Part shown: one piece after another, positions 23,282-31,255 of the stretch | Position numbering within the stretch: position 1 is the first letter of the stretch | Layout: each line of letters starts with the position of its first letter | Source: Candidatus Nitrosopumilus sp. | GTDB lineage: Archaea; Thermoproteota; Nitrososphaeria; Nitrososphaerales; Nitrosopumilaceae | Reading direction: 5' to 3' | Length of the DNA stretch: 39,797 nucleotides | NCBI GenBank assembly: GCA_020431995.1 | Contig: JAGQHE010000055.1 | Span: 1-39,797 of the forward strand | Made by a program: the position numbers and the translations under genes | The notes under the pieces: generated by a model | What the model saw: only the letters and a program-made list of their open reading frames with translations | The model's database searches: none | What the model was told of the DNA's origin: nothing

Positions 23282-23620
23282 GTGTGTGTTGCAAATTTTA
23301 CGGCTTAAAAACTAATACTCTTGATAAAAACAAAAACGGTTTGTAAGGTTTTATCTGCATATCTTACAAATAAGTAACACAAACACCAGTAATTTCACTC
23401 TGAGTTATACTGCATATCCTAATCTGGATCTTTATGGCCTCTTTTGTATGCCTCTAATACCGGTGCCACTTTTTTCCATAAAAAGACTTATGAAATAAAA
23501 TTCATTAGCCTAAACGTGTGATTTTGGAATGCAGAAAGTTATGATGTATTAAACCCAAAAAAGAGGATTCAACTAATTTTTAAAAAAACATTGCCTGAAA
23601 AAGATAAGCAGAAACTTTTG
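23282..23620. other. Gap with a short coding-looking fragment
   Basis: There is no gene of normal size. On the minus strand 23419-23487 reads VFLWKKVAPVLEAYKRGHKD before a stop. A second frame just upstream reads NEFYFISLFMEKSGTG. The pair looks like a tiny membrane-anchored protein broken by a frameshift, but at this size chance is possible. The rest shows nothing I can support. Confidence 0.35.
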
Positions 23621-23761
23621 TTATTCTGATTCTTTCCTCTTCTTTTCTTTCTCAGTTTGCAATTTGGCTAATTCTAATTCTTCATTAGTGTGTTTGAATT
23701 TCTTCATTCCTTCTATACTTGACAATTTAGATATAAAAACTGCACATATTGCAGATCCCAA
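23621..23761 (-). CDS. Small membrane-anchored charged protein (uncertain start)
   Basis: From TTG 23761 the frame gives 46 residues: a hydrophobic start (GSAICAVFISKLSSIEGMKK) then a highly charged helix (FKHTNEELELAKLQTEKEKK). The layout is that of a single-TM or membrane-associated mini-protein with a cytoplasmic coiled tail. The only ATG in frame lies at Met19 and would remove the hydrophobic part. The frame is the same as that of the dehydrogenase upstream (stop 23777-23779), so it could also be a split-off extension. No family recognised. Confidence 0.45.
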   Translation of the reverse strand: MGSAICAVFISKLSSIEGMKKFKHTNEELELAKLQTEKEKKRKESE

Positions 23762-23776
23762 ACCTGTGCGTGAAAA

Positions 23777-24745
23777 TCAATACCCAACTGAATAAATTGG
23801 CTTTTTCCCTTCCATCCCAAGATTCAAATTTTTTACTGTGATCTCTGCCATCTTCAATCTGGTTTCTTTTGTTGAGCTACCTATATGTGGCGCAAGAACA
23901 ACATTTTGTAATTGTGTTAATGGGTGATCTTTCCCAATCGGTTCTTTTTCATAAACATCCAATCCTGCGCCTGATATGACTTTTTTCTTTATTGCCGTTA
24001 TGAGATCCCTTTCGTTGATTACTTTGCCTCTTGACGTGTTAATCAAAAATGACGTCTTCTTCATTTTTCTAAAAATCTTCATGTTCCAGAGATGATCTGT
24101 TTCTTTTGTATGCGGCACATGAATTGAAATAGCATCACTCTGAGTTATCAGTTCTTCGAATGAAACATATTTTGCATTTAATGATCTCTCTTTATTTTTT
24201 GAAACCCGCTTTCTGTTGTGATAAATTATTTTCATATCGAATGCTTTTGCTCTTTTTGCAAGTGTTCCGCCAATTCTACCTAGACCTAAAATCCCAAGTG
24301 TTTTTCCTTGAAGATCAACCCCGACATAATCAGATGCACCATACACCATACTCCACTCTCCTTTTCTAATAATTCTGTCCCCTTCTGAGACTCTTCTAAA
24401 AAGATCGAGCAACAATGAGAATGTTAAATCAGCCGTTGCGTCAGTTAGGACTTCTGGAGTATATCCGACACGAATTTTCTTCTTCTTGGCATATTTGATA
24501 TCTATGTGGTCAAAGCCTACGCTGTATGTGCTGATGACTTTGAGGTTTTCTGCTGATTCTATTGTTCTTTTGTCAATTTTATCATATGGGAAGCAAATCA
24601 ACCCCTCAGCATCTCTGATCTTTGATCGAAGCTTTGATTGAGGAATCGGAATTTTTCCAGAATGGATTTCTATCCGGTATCTTTTTTTTAACTCGTTTAA
24701 TGCAAAATCATGTAAGGCTCTTGTAAGAAAGACTCTCTCTTTCAT
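23777..24745 (-). CDS. D-2-hydroxyacid dehydrogenase (glyoxylate/hydroxypyruvate reductase type)
   Basis: A 322-residue NAD(P)-dependent enzyme. The dinucleotide motif is KTLGILGLGRIGGTLAKRAK. The catalytic Arg lies in INTSRGKVINERDL, Glu in GLDVYEKEPI, and His in VVLAPHIGSSTKETR. The Asn-Arg after strand 2 (IIYHNRKRV) lacks the acidic residue of NAD-only enzymes and suggests NADP(H). It reduces glyoxylate, hydroxypyruvate or related 2-oxoacids. Substrate not determinable. Full length compared with the family. Divergent from the 8-Cys mini-gene and oxidoreductase genes (52-base gap). Confidence 0.92.
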   Translation of the reverse strand: MKERVFLTRALHDFALNELKKRYRIEIHSGKIPIPQSKLRSKIRDAEGLICFPYDKIDKRTIESAENLKVISTYSVGFDHIDIKYAKKKKIRVGYTPEVLTDATADLTFSLLLDLFRRVSEGDRIIRKGEWSMVYGASDYVGVDLQGKTLGILGLGRIGGTLAKRAKAFDMKIIYHNRKRVSKNKERSLNAKYVSFEELITQSDAISIHVPHTKETDHLWNMKIFRKMKKTSFLINTSRGKVINERDLITAIKKKVISGAGLDVYEKEPIGKDHPLTQLQNVVLAPHIGSSTKETRLKMAEITVKNLNLGMEGKKPIYSVGY

Positions 24746-24797
24746 TAGTCTTGGGATTCATCTCAAACCATTTATACGATTTCCTTGTAGATCACCC

Positions 24798-24941
24798 ATG
24801 TCTTCAAAAGCAGAAGAAGAGGAATTTGCTATTTGTGTCGAATGTGGAAATTCTATTGAAAAATGTGTATGTGTATGTCCTTATTGTGGTGAGCGTGATA
24901 AGTGTGAATGCGCATTATTTGATGCTGCAACTGGCGGTTAG
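24798..24941 (+). CDS. 47-residue 8-cysteine zinc-binding mini-protein
   Basis: ATG 24798 opens 47 codons with eight Cys: Cys13-x2-Cys16, Cys23-x-Cys25-x-Cys27-x2-Cys30, then Cys36-x-Cys38 (CVECGNSIEKCVCVCPYCGE, then RDKCECALFD). This can hold two structural zinc ions. An iron-sulfur role cannot be excluded. It ends 47 bases before the 2-oxoacid:ferredoxin oxidoreductase start on the same strand, so it may be cotranscribed. It is too short for typical gene callers, yet the Cys spacing makes it very unlikely to be chance. Function unknown. Confidence 0.75.
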   Translation: MSSKAEEEEFAICVECGNSIEKCVCVCPYCGERDKCECALFDAATGG

Positions 24942-24988
24942 AAAAGTTAACCGGATACTATTAATTTTCAAGAAGTGAGATAAATATC

Positions 24989-26899
24989 ATGAGCTCTGTT
25001 GATTTTACTTGGTTAATAGGCGGTCCACAAGGAAGCGGTGTTGAATCTGGTGCAAATGTATTCTCAAAAGTTTGTGCGGAGATGGGCTATCAAGTATTTG
25101 GTAAGAGAGAATTTTATTCAAACATCAAAGGAGAACACAGTTATTTTGCAGTAAGAGTTGCTGATAAAAAAATCCATTCAAACATTAATGATGTGACATT
25201 AATGGTATCTTTTGATGCCGAAACCATTTTTCGTCACTTTGATGAGGTTGCATCAGGTGGAGGAATAATATATGATTCAGAGTTGGAACATATTGATACT
25301 GGCAAAGTTCACACGCTTGATACTCCGTTTAAAGATCGGTTACATGCATTTCTTGAATTAAAAAATAAACCATTTACCATATCCGGTGTACTGGAAGTTG
25401 CCAAAGAAAAAGGTGTTAAACTTTACCCTGTCTCTTTTAAGAATATACTTGAAAAATTATCTGAAGAAGTTGGAAATCCAAAACTGCGAGGTCTAGTTAG
25501 AATGTACAATGTACTTGGAGTCTCTTTATCTTTAGGGTTGATCAAAATGCCTGTTGATTCGTTACTTGATTCTATTGATAACATATTTTCAAAAAAACCT
25601 CCAATTGCTGAAATAAATAAGCAAGCTGCAAATTTCTCCTATTCGTATGCTACGAATAATTTCCAAACTTTCAATTATGCGTTAACTGGAACTCAAAAAG
25701 AACCTGGAACCATACTGGTTCAAGGATTTCAAGGAACTGCTTTAGGAAAAATGGTATGTGGTTGCAGAATGCAGCCTTATTATCCGATTACACCAGCTTC
25801 TGATGAATCTGTTTATCTTGAATCTCACGAACTCTTAGAAATCCTTGATGATAGGCCTGGCTCTGTCGCTGTTATTCAAACTGAAGATGAAATCTGCGCG
25901 ATGGGGATGGCTATTGGTGGTGCATTAACTGGAACACGTTCTGCTACGTGTACGTCTGGTCCTGGGTTTGCGCTAATGACTGAAATGTTAGGATGGGCTG
26001 GAATGAATGAAGTTCCTGTTGTTATTACAAATTACCAAAGAAGCGGGCCGTCAACTGGTTTGCCAACCAGACATGGACAAGATGATCTACTTTTTGCAGT
26101 GTTTGCGGGACACGGGGATTTCCCAAAAATTGTCTATGCCTCAGGAGATATTGAAGAGAGTTTTTACGATACCGGAAGCTGCTTTAACTATGCAGAAATC
26201 TTCCAGGTCCCTGTAATTCACATGATGGATAAATTTCACGCAAGTTCAGTGATTACTTGTAAAAGGTTTGATCCTCAAAAAATCACAATTAATCGAGGTA
26301 AACTCTTGGAGAGAGTAGACGATGGCTATAGAAGATTTGAGTTAACCGACGATGGGGTATCTCCTCGTTCTAGATTGGGAATTGACAATGGAATATTTTG
26401 GAATACCGGTGATGAATCAGATGAATATGGCCATATCACAGAAGACCCCGTTTTGCGTGTAAAAATGATGGACAAAAGAATGTCTAGATTGGGTTTGATC
26501 CTAAAAGAAATTCCTCTATCCCAGCAAGCCACGTCCTTTGGAGTAGAAGAACACACGATCATCTCATGGGGCTCTGCAAAGGGTCCTATTTTGGATGCAA
26601 TTGACATGCTCAAAAAAGAAGGAATCTCAATTGGGTTTGTACAGTTAAAACTAATGCATCCGTTTCCGGCAGACTATGTCAGTTCATTACTACAAAATGC
26701 AAAAATAATAATTGATGTTGAAGCCAATCACTCAGGCCAGCTTGGAAAACTATTCAAACAAAACATTCAACGTGATATTGATTATTCTATCTTAAAATAC
26801 TCTGGCAGAGCAATGACTAGTACTGAAGTCTATGATGCCCTTAAGAAAATTGTCGAAAATAATGCAAACAAAAGGGAGGTTCTAATGCATGGCGCTTAA
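24989..26899 (+). CDS. 2-oxoacid:ferredoxin oxidoreductase, fused gamma-alpha subunit
   Basis: A protein of 636 residues. The N-terminal gamma-type domain (about 1-190) starts with the diagnostic [20 protein letters not shown]. The alpha domain (about 225-625) has [14 protein letters not shown], the YPITP motif of the family, [20 protein letters not shown], and a C-terminal domain with LKLMHPFP. It oxidatively decarboxylates 2-oxoglutarate or pyruvate, or runs in reverse for CO2 fixation, making acyl-CoA and reduced ferredoxin. The gene overlaps the beta gene by 11 bases. Substrate choice (pyruvate or 2-oxoglutarate) is not settled by the sequence. Cytoplasmic. Confidence 0.95.
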   Translation: MSSVDFTWLIGGPQGSGVESGANVFSKVCAEMGYQVFGKREFYSNIKGEHSYFAVRVADKKIHSNINDVTLMVSFDAETIFRHFDEVASGGGIIYDSELEHIDTGKVHTLDTPFKDRLHAFLELKNKPFTISGVLEVAKEKGVKLYPVSFKNILEKLSEEVGNPKLRGLVRMYNVLGVSLSLGLIKMPVDSLLDSIDNIFSKKPPIAEINKQAANFSYSYATNNFQTFNYALTGTQKEPGTILVQGFQGTALGKMVCGCRMQPYYPITPASDESVYLESHELLEILDDRPGSVAVIQTEDEICAMGMAIGGALTGTRSATCTSGPGFALMTEMLGWAGMNEVPVVITNYQRSGPSTGLPTRHGQDDLLFAVFAGHGDFPKIVYASGDIEESFYDTGSCFNYAEIFQVPVIHMMDKFHASSVITCKRFDPQKITINRGKLLERVDDGYRRFELTDDGVSPRSRLGIDNGIFWNTGDESDEYGHITEDPVLRVKMMDKRMSRLGLILKEIPLSQQATSFGVEEHTIISWGSAKGPILDAIDMLKKEGISIGFVQLKLMHPFPADYVSSLLQNAKIIIDVEANHSGQLGKLFKQNIQRDIDYSILKYSGRAMTSTEVYDALKKIVENNANKREVLMHGA

Positions 26900-27851
26900 A
26901 CTATCTGATTACAAAACAGAAGTACACAATGATTGGTGTCCCGGGTGTGGCGATTTTGGAATAGTAAACGCTATTCAAATGGCTTTAGCCGAGATGGGAA
27001 TACAACGTGATAAAGCTGTCATGTTCTCAGGTATTGGTTGCTCTGGCAAAACTTCTCATTATATCAATACTTACGGTATCCACACATTACATGGACGAGT
27101 TTTAACATTTGCACAGGGCGCAAAGATTGCAAATCCCGAGATGACTGTGGTTGCAGTTGGTGGTGACGGTGATGGCTTAGGAATTGGCGCTGGCCATTTT
27201 GTTGCAGCTGGAAGACGCAATGTGGATATGACTTACATAATTTTTGATAACGGTGTTTATGGCTTAACAAAAGGACAAGCATCTCCTACTCTCAAACTAG
27301 GAGAAAAAACAAAATCGCTACCTTCCCCAAATACAAATTCTAATGTTAATCCAATAGGTCTGGCAGTTGCAAGTGGTTTTACATTTGTAGCTCGTGGTTA
27401 TTCTTATGATGTTAGACATCTAAAAGATCTAATAATTCAAGCAGTGAATCACAAAGGTTTGTCATTTCTGGATGTTTTACAACCATGTCCAACATACAAT
27501 GACCTTAACACTAGAGACTGGTATGCTGGAGCAGACTTGGTTGAAGAGGCACAGCAAAGACACTCTCGAATCTACAAACTAGAAGAACAAGGATTTGAAC
27601 CCGTGGTTCATTATAACTCTGAAGCTGAAGTCGATGAGAAACTATCCCAAGCGTTGATTAAATCTCTTGAATGGGGAAATAAAATCCCAATAGGGATATT
27701 CTATAAAAATGAGCTAGTCTCTCCATATGCGGTGAGATTACAAGATAAAATTCCCAACTATTTTGAAAACCCTCCTGCAAAACAAAATATCTCCAAAAAT
27801 GGTCATCCTAATACGGATATCTCAAATATCTTAGATTCTCTAGAAGTATAA
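26889..27851 (+). CDS. 2-oxoacid:ferredoxin oxidoreductase, beta subunit
   Basis: A 320-residue thiamine diphosphate-binding subunit. Cys ligands of the single 4Fe-4S cluster begin at [10 protein letters not shown] and include [10 protein letters not shown] and a Cys near LQPCPTYND. The ThDP motif is [20 protein letters not shown] with [29 protein letters not shown] includes the Lys reported to contact the acyl carboxylate in Sulfolobus enzymes. A GGGAGG ribosome site lies at about 26873-26878, inside the alpha gene and 10 bases before the ATG. That is unusually strong for this window and fits coupled translation at the 11-base overlap. Confidence 0.95.
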   Translation: MALKLSDYKTEVHNDWCPGCGDFGIVNAIQMALAEMGIQRDKAVMFSGIGCSGKTSHYINTYGIHTLHGRVLTFAQGAKIANPEMTVVAVGGDGDGLGIGAGHFVAAGRRNVDMTYIIFDNGVYGLTKGQASPTLKLGEKTKSLPSPNTNSNVNPIGLAVASGFTFVARGYSYDVRHLKDLIIQAVNHKGLSFLDVLQPCPTYNDLNTRDWYAGADLVEEAQQRHSRIYKLEEQGFEPVVHYNSEAEVDEKLSQALIKSLEWGNKIPIGIFYKNELVSPYAVRLQDKIPNYFENPPAKQNISKNGHPNTDISNILDSLEV

Positions 27852-27902
27852 ATTGCTGTCTTTAACCTAAGAAGTTATAGGCAAGTTTCATAGAACGGTA
27901 TC

Positions 27903-28343
27903 TTGGATTTGAATATCAACGAGTCTAATAGAATATTTAGAACGTCAATTATCAGAGGGTTCTTTGAACCACAACTTGTTAACCTTGATTTTAAAAAGTC
28001 TGCAGTAAAACACCCATCTATAAACGACGATGGTTTAATGCAATCTGACCTTCTTCACATATTTTTCGATGTAGATACAGGGTCTGATTACCCTGATGGA
28101 GATGAGTGGTTTATTGTTGAAATGCTATTTCCTCATGATGTAAAACTTCCTGATGCCTTGAAAGGCACCGATTATTTTACCACTCTCTCATTTGGGGATG
28201 GGAAAACTTTCTGGCATCATCGCGAATTAATTCGCTACAAGTATGGCAAATCAAAAAAATTGGATGATGCTTTAGAGTTTTTAGAATCAAAATACAAGGA
28301 ACTTCATGGGTTGTTAGAACCCTTGCAAAAGGATCTCAAGTAA
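27903..28343 (+). CDS. Hypothetical conserved protein (146 aa)
   Basis: A soluble alpha/beta protein starting at TTG 27903 (TTG 27909 is equally possible). Notable stretches: FRTSIIRGFFEPQLVNLDFK, an acidic loop DVDTGSDYPDGDEWFIVEML, then FTTLSFGDGKTFWHHRELIR and a C-terminal helix ELHGLLEPLQKDLK. No family recognised. The last 8 bases overlap the end of the convergent gene 28336-28875. It starts 51 bases after the oxidoreductase operon and might be its distal gene. Confidence 0.65.
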   Translation: MDLNINESNRIFRTSIIRGFFEPQLVNLDFKKSAVKHPSINDDGLMQSDLLHIFFDVDTGSDYPDGDEWFIVEMLFPHDVKLPDALKGTDYFTTLSFGDGKTFWHHRELIRYKYGKSKKLDDALEFLESKYKELHGLLEPLQKDLK

Positions 28344-28875
28344 TTTCTTTCCAAGAATTCCCCCTAAACTCAAACTTAATATCTCTGGATCTTGCTGTGC
28401 TAAGACGCCATCGGATCGACTCTGAATCAAACTTGTAGGCTATTTCTGTAATCTTTGATGGTGTTTTTGCAGGATCTAGGTGATACGGTAATAATTCTAA
28501 AACAAAATCAATTTTTTCTATGGCATTATCGAACCACTGTCTATCTTCAATGTCTATTACAAATACGATTCTTGGACTTCCAGAAAAATTAATTCTGATT
28601 TTTAAAGCATTGCCCTTGCCTCTTCTGCGTTTCATCTCTTTTAAAACTGCCTTGATTTTTTCCCAGCGCTTAAAATCAAACCATTGAAAAAATCCTTCAT
28701 TAAACGGAAGAGGGATTTCAATATCTAAAGAACTCACAAAATCATCATCATCAGAATCAATTTCTTCTTGAATTACTGTAAAATGTGAATTTAGAAACCC
28801 ATAAAGAACTTCGATTTCCCATGGTGAAATCCCATAATATCTTAATGTGGTTTTCAAATTCCCAACCATATCCAA
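28336..28875 (-). CDS. Hypothetical conserved protein (179 aa)
   Basis: An alpha/beta protein with a helical start, MDMVGNLKTTLRYYGISPWE. It has an acidic patch, EEIDSDDDDFVSSLDIEIPL, then RRRGKGNALKIRINFSGSPR and IVFVIDIEDRQWFDNAIEKI. The C-terminal half ends in IRWRLSTARSRDIKFEFRGN. Nothing matches a known domain by eye. It overlaps the convergent gene by 8 bases. Single-gene unit on the minus strand. Confidence 0.65.
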   Translation of the reverse strand: MDMVGNLKTTLRYYGISPWEIEVLYGFLNSHFTVIQEEIDSDDDDFVSSLDIEIPLPFNEGFFQWFDFKRWEKIKAVLKEMKRRRGKGNALKIRINFSGSPRIVFVIDIEDRQWFDNAIEKIDFVLELLPYHLDPAKTPSKITEIAYKFDSESIRWRLSTARSRDIKFEFRGNSWKEIT

Positions 28876-28973
28876 AAATTTCTAAAATTGTAATTAAATC
28901 TTCAATAATGATGAAAAACAGTCTAAATCCACCTTAAAATTAAAATTATATGGAATGATGTAACAATGTAGGT

Positions 28974-29303
28974 ATGAAAAAAGAATTTGTTGTAAAAAGT
29001 ATTGATTCCGCACCTGATGGAGCACCATACGTGGTGATCTCTTTATCTTCCATTAAAGATCTTAAAGAAGGAACTCAAAACACGTCATCGCCTTTTGGTG
29101 CCCCAAAAGTAATGGGCTTTACAAACATGAATGACATGATGAAAGATCTAAACAAGATGATGTCCGGAATGGGTGGTGGGTTTGGAATGCAGTCTGGCAT
29201 TACTCAATTAAAACTTGAGATGCATGAATACAAAGACATGGGTCTATCAGTTGGAGATAAAGTCTATCTTGAGTTGAGCAAGGCTGAAACTTTGGGTGTC
29301 TAG
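28974..29303 (+). CDS. Conserved archaeal protein with a Met/Gly-rich linker (109 aa)
   Basis: The protein has a beta-strand start (EFVVKSIDSAPDGAPYVVIS), a central flexible, Met-rich segment (FTNMNDMMKDLNKMMSGMGG) and a closing beta unit (ITQLKLEMHEYKDMGLSVGD then KVYLEL). The two beta parts may pack as one small barrel with the Met/Gly segment looped out. The Met-rich loop could bind a hydrophobic surface (as in SRP54 M domains) or metal, but this is speculation. Convergent with 29307-29858. Confidence 0.65.
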   Translation: MKKEFVVKSIDSAPDGAPYVVISLSSIKDLKEGTQNTSSPFGAPKVMGFTNMNDMMKDLNKMMSGMGGGFGMQSGITQLKLEMHEYKDMGLSVGDKVYLELSKAETLGV

Positions 29304-29306
29304 ATT

Positions 29307-29858
29307 TTACCATATTGTATTGAAATACTTCCAACCATAGAAAGCAGCGATTGTTCCAATTACAAATAACATTGGCTTCCATGCAAACACAGGAATACTT
29401 GGTGTTGCTAGTCTAACTTTGTAGTTGTCAACTATAGCATGAATATTTTTCTTGACTTTATCGTGCCAAATATTGTACTCTACTTGATATTTTTTTAGAA
29501 TTTCTTCTACTTCATAAACGACTGGGGTCCTTTGAGAGAATAAATGTTGTAGATAATCCCTTGAAACCTCTACCTCTGCATGGATTCCGATTAGCCCTTT
29601 CTTTAAATCAACCAATCTTACATGCATTTCCCATGGTTTTTTTAATTTTAGATTGAGACCATTTCCTATCTGTCCTGGTTGCTTGTGTTCGAATTTAACT
29701 TTGGTGAACCCCTCTTCTTTGAAAATCTTCATTAGTTCTTCAAAACTTTTCTTCACAACAATATGTAGCTGCTCTACGCCTTTGCTATCCGCGTCAATTT
29801 TATGTTTTAACCCATCAAAAAATGAGACAGTCTTGGGATATGTTGTGATGTACTCCAT
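29307..29858 (-). CDS. Tail-anchored conserved protein (183 aa)
   Basis: From ATG 29858 the soluble part (1-150) begins MEYITTYPKTVSFFDGLKHK and continues alpha/beta with LHIVVKKSFEELMKIFKEEG, GNGLNLKLKKPWEMHVRLVD and IHAEVEVSRDYLQHLF. A helix pair precedes one TM helix at the very C-terminus (about 160-178, MLFVIGTIAAFYGW), so it is a tail-anchored protein with its bulk in the cytoplasm. The frame is open 16 codons further upstream, but a TATA element 26 bases before 29858 supports this start. No family recognised. Confidence 0.65.
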   Translation of the reverse strand: MEYITTYPKTVSFFDGLKHKIDADSKGVEQLHIVVKKSFEELMKIFKEEGFTKVKFEHKQPGQIGNGLNLKLKKPWEMHVRLVDLKKGLIGIHAEVEVSRDYLQHLFSQRTPVVYEVEEILKKYQVEYNIWHDKVKKNIHAIVDNYKVRLATPSIPVFAWKPMLFVIGTIAAFYGWKYFNTIW

Positions 29859-29880
29859 TATCAAATCCAGAAAATACCGA

Positions 29881-29888
29881 TATTTAAA
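29881..29888 (-). promoter_or_regulatory. TATA box for the tail-anchored protein gene
   Basis: TTTAAATA on the minus strand is centred 26 bases before ATG 29858. It lies just after the cofE stop and fixes the start. Confidence 0.55.
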
Positions 29889-29906
29889 GCAGAAGTAAAT
29901 ATGCAT

Positions 29907-30683
29907 CTAGTTGCTTGGAGGATTTGATAGGCCTCTTACATACACACATTGTTCTGGTGATATTGCAGTCTCTGACGGAAATATCTTCCTGTCTGTAAGT
30001 CTTGCCTCTGAATTTCTTACTATTGCAAATGGTTTTGATTCTGCACCCTCTCCCATCACATGATTTGCAATTGTTGCTAGATTGTCCACTGTCGCCTGGA
30101 ATGTGACCTTTAGCGGGTTGCCGTCCAGATCTTTTTTTGCCCTCATATCCAAAACTGGCTCAATCCCTGCACATGCAACCGCAACTCCTGACGTGCCAAT
30201 CCTTGCAGGCATTAGTCTACTGTCTGCCAAAATAATTCCAACATGAATGAATAATTTTAAAAATATCTTTCTACGAATTTGCTCTGCTATCAAGTGTGGA
30301 TATTTTGGGTATAGTATTGCCCTGCCTTTTTTTGCGTTTGATTTGTCAATCCCGGCATTTGGCGCCATTATGTTGTCTGAAGATGTAATTACAAACCCTC
30401 CTATCCCTCCAAAAATTTTGTCTGATTCTCTCATTATGACTTCCGCAATCTCTGGTTTTAACTGATATTCTTTTGAGATTTTTATGCCTTGTTTGGACAC
30501 TCTAATATCTTTCAATTCCACAATTCTTCCCTGTGAGTTTGAGACGTACTTTGTTGAAATTACTACTATATCTCCTTCTTGTAATTTTGTATTGTTTTTT
30601 TCTAGCGTCTTTAGTAATGCATCAAAAACATCAAATTCAGATTCCATTCGGTCCGATAAAAGCGGTATTACAGTCAGATTCAT
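29907..30683 (-). CDS. cofE: Coenzyme F420-0:L-glutamate ligase
   Basis: A protein of 258 residues, full length for archaeal CofE. It adds gamma-linked glutamate to F420-0 using GTP. Signatures: GDIVVISTKYVSNSQGRIVE near the start, FVITSSDNIMAPNAGIDKSN (the family hallmark), then ILADSRLMPARIGTSGVAVA, CAGIEPVLDMRAKKDLDGNP and VDNLATIANHVMGEGAESKP. Shows that the organism makes F420. Other cof genes are absent here. It is the last gene of a minus-strand group whose upstream part looks decayed. Confidence 0.95.
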   Translation of the reverse strand: MNLTVIPLLSDRMESEFDVFDALLKTLEKNNTKLQEGDIVVISTKYVSNSQGRIVELKDIRVSKQGIKISKEYQLKPEIAEVIMRESDKIFGGIGGFVITSSDNIMAPNAGIDKSNAKKGRAILYPKYPHLIAEQIRRKIFLKLFIHVGIILADSRLMPARIGTSGVAVACAGIEPVLDMRAKKDLDGNPLKVTFQATVDNLATIANHVMGEGAESKPFAIVRNSEARLTDRKIFPSETAISPEQCVYVRGLSNPPSN

Positions 30684-30745
30684 GATTATGTGGGATTTTC
30701 TTTTCTTTTTTACTGTTATGTAATGGGCTTTGAAATTATGATCTG

Positions 30746-30983
30746 CTAGAGCATCTTATCGCTAAAATAGAATGCTCCTACGACTCTCTTGAATCCCAAC
30801 ACTCTTAATTCTACTCGAATATCTTCTTTGATCTGATCTAGTTCCATTTTTGGAATGTCAAAACTCACTATCTTTCTTATCTGGTTTAGCATGACTTGTC
30901 CCTCTTGATCATCTGTTAATTTTTGACCCGATTCCTCAAATGTATGTCACGCCTTCATATTTCCAAACGTTGTTTTCTGTCAT
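30746..30983 (-). pseudogene. Frameshifted small gene
   Basis: ATG 30983 opens MTENNVWKYEGVTYI then TGA (30936-30938). A second frame entered near 30940-30950 continues with TFEESGQKLTDDQEGQVMLN, then QIRKIVSFDIPKMELDQIKE, then DIRVELRVLGFKRVVGAFYF and SDKML to TAG at 30746-30748. Together they give a coherent protein of about 77 residues with one indel. An internal ATG would still allow a 48-residue product from MLNQIRKIVSFDIP. It overlaps the end of the equally damaged upstream gene. No family recognised. Confidence 0.5.
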
Positions 30984-31166
30984 CTTTGTCTTCGTTGTTC
31001 ATCCATTCACCAATCATTGTTCTCAAGTTTTGCTGTGTGACTGGTGGAATAGGCCCTGAACTTGTATCAATAAATTCGGTAGTTTGATTCCAAACAAAAT
31101 AACTTCCAGCAATCATATGGATACAATGACTCCTATGCCTACACCTACACAGATTATTTTATTCAT
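30955..31166 (-). pseudogene. Small membrane-anchored protein gene, frameshifted in its TM segment
   Basis: ATG 31166 opens MNKIICVGVGIGVIVSI, the first part of a TM helix, then TGA (31113-31115). Overlapping this TGA, another frame starts at ATG 31116 and reads MIAGSYFVWNQTTEFIDTSS, then GPIPPVTQQNLRTMIGEWMN and NEDKDDRKQRLEI. Joined by one indel they form a normal N-terminally anchored protein of about 70 residues. An intact 53-residue second ORF is the alternative. Confidence 0.5.
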
Positions 31167-31223
31167 TACGCTCCTACTGATGTTTTACTGAGATATGTTC
31201 CTAATTTATCGTGCATCTGTAAA

Positions 31224-31231
31224 GCTTTTAA
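31224..31231 (+). promoter_or_regulatory. TATA-like element of the leu-type operon
   Basis: GCTTTTAA is centred about 28 bases before ATG 31256, fitting a leaderless start for the four-gene operon 31256-35027. Confidence 0.45.
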
Positions 31232-31255
31232 TCTGTAGAACAAGTTTTTTCCATT

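Noticed and set aside
24751-24978. Plus-strand 75-codon frame over the Cys-rich mini-gene
   Set aside because: The other frame (24798-24941) carries eight ordered Cys. This one is low-complexity Leu/Val/Ile without motifs.
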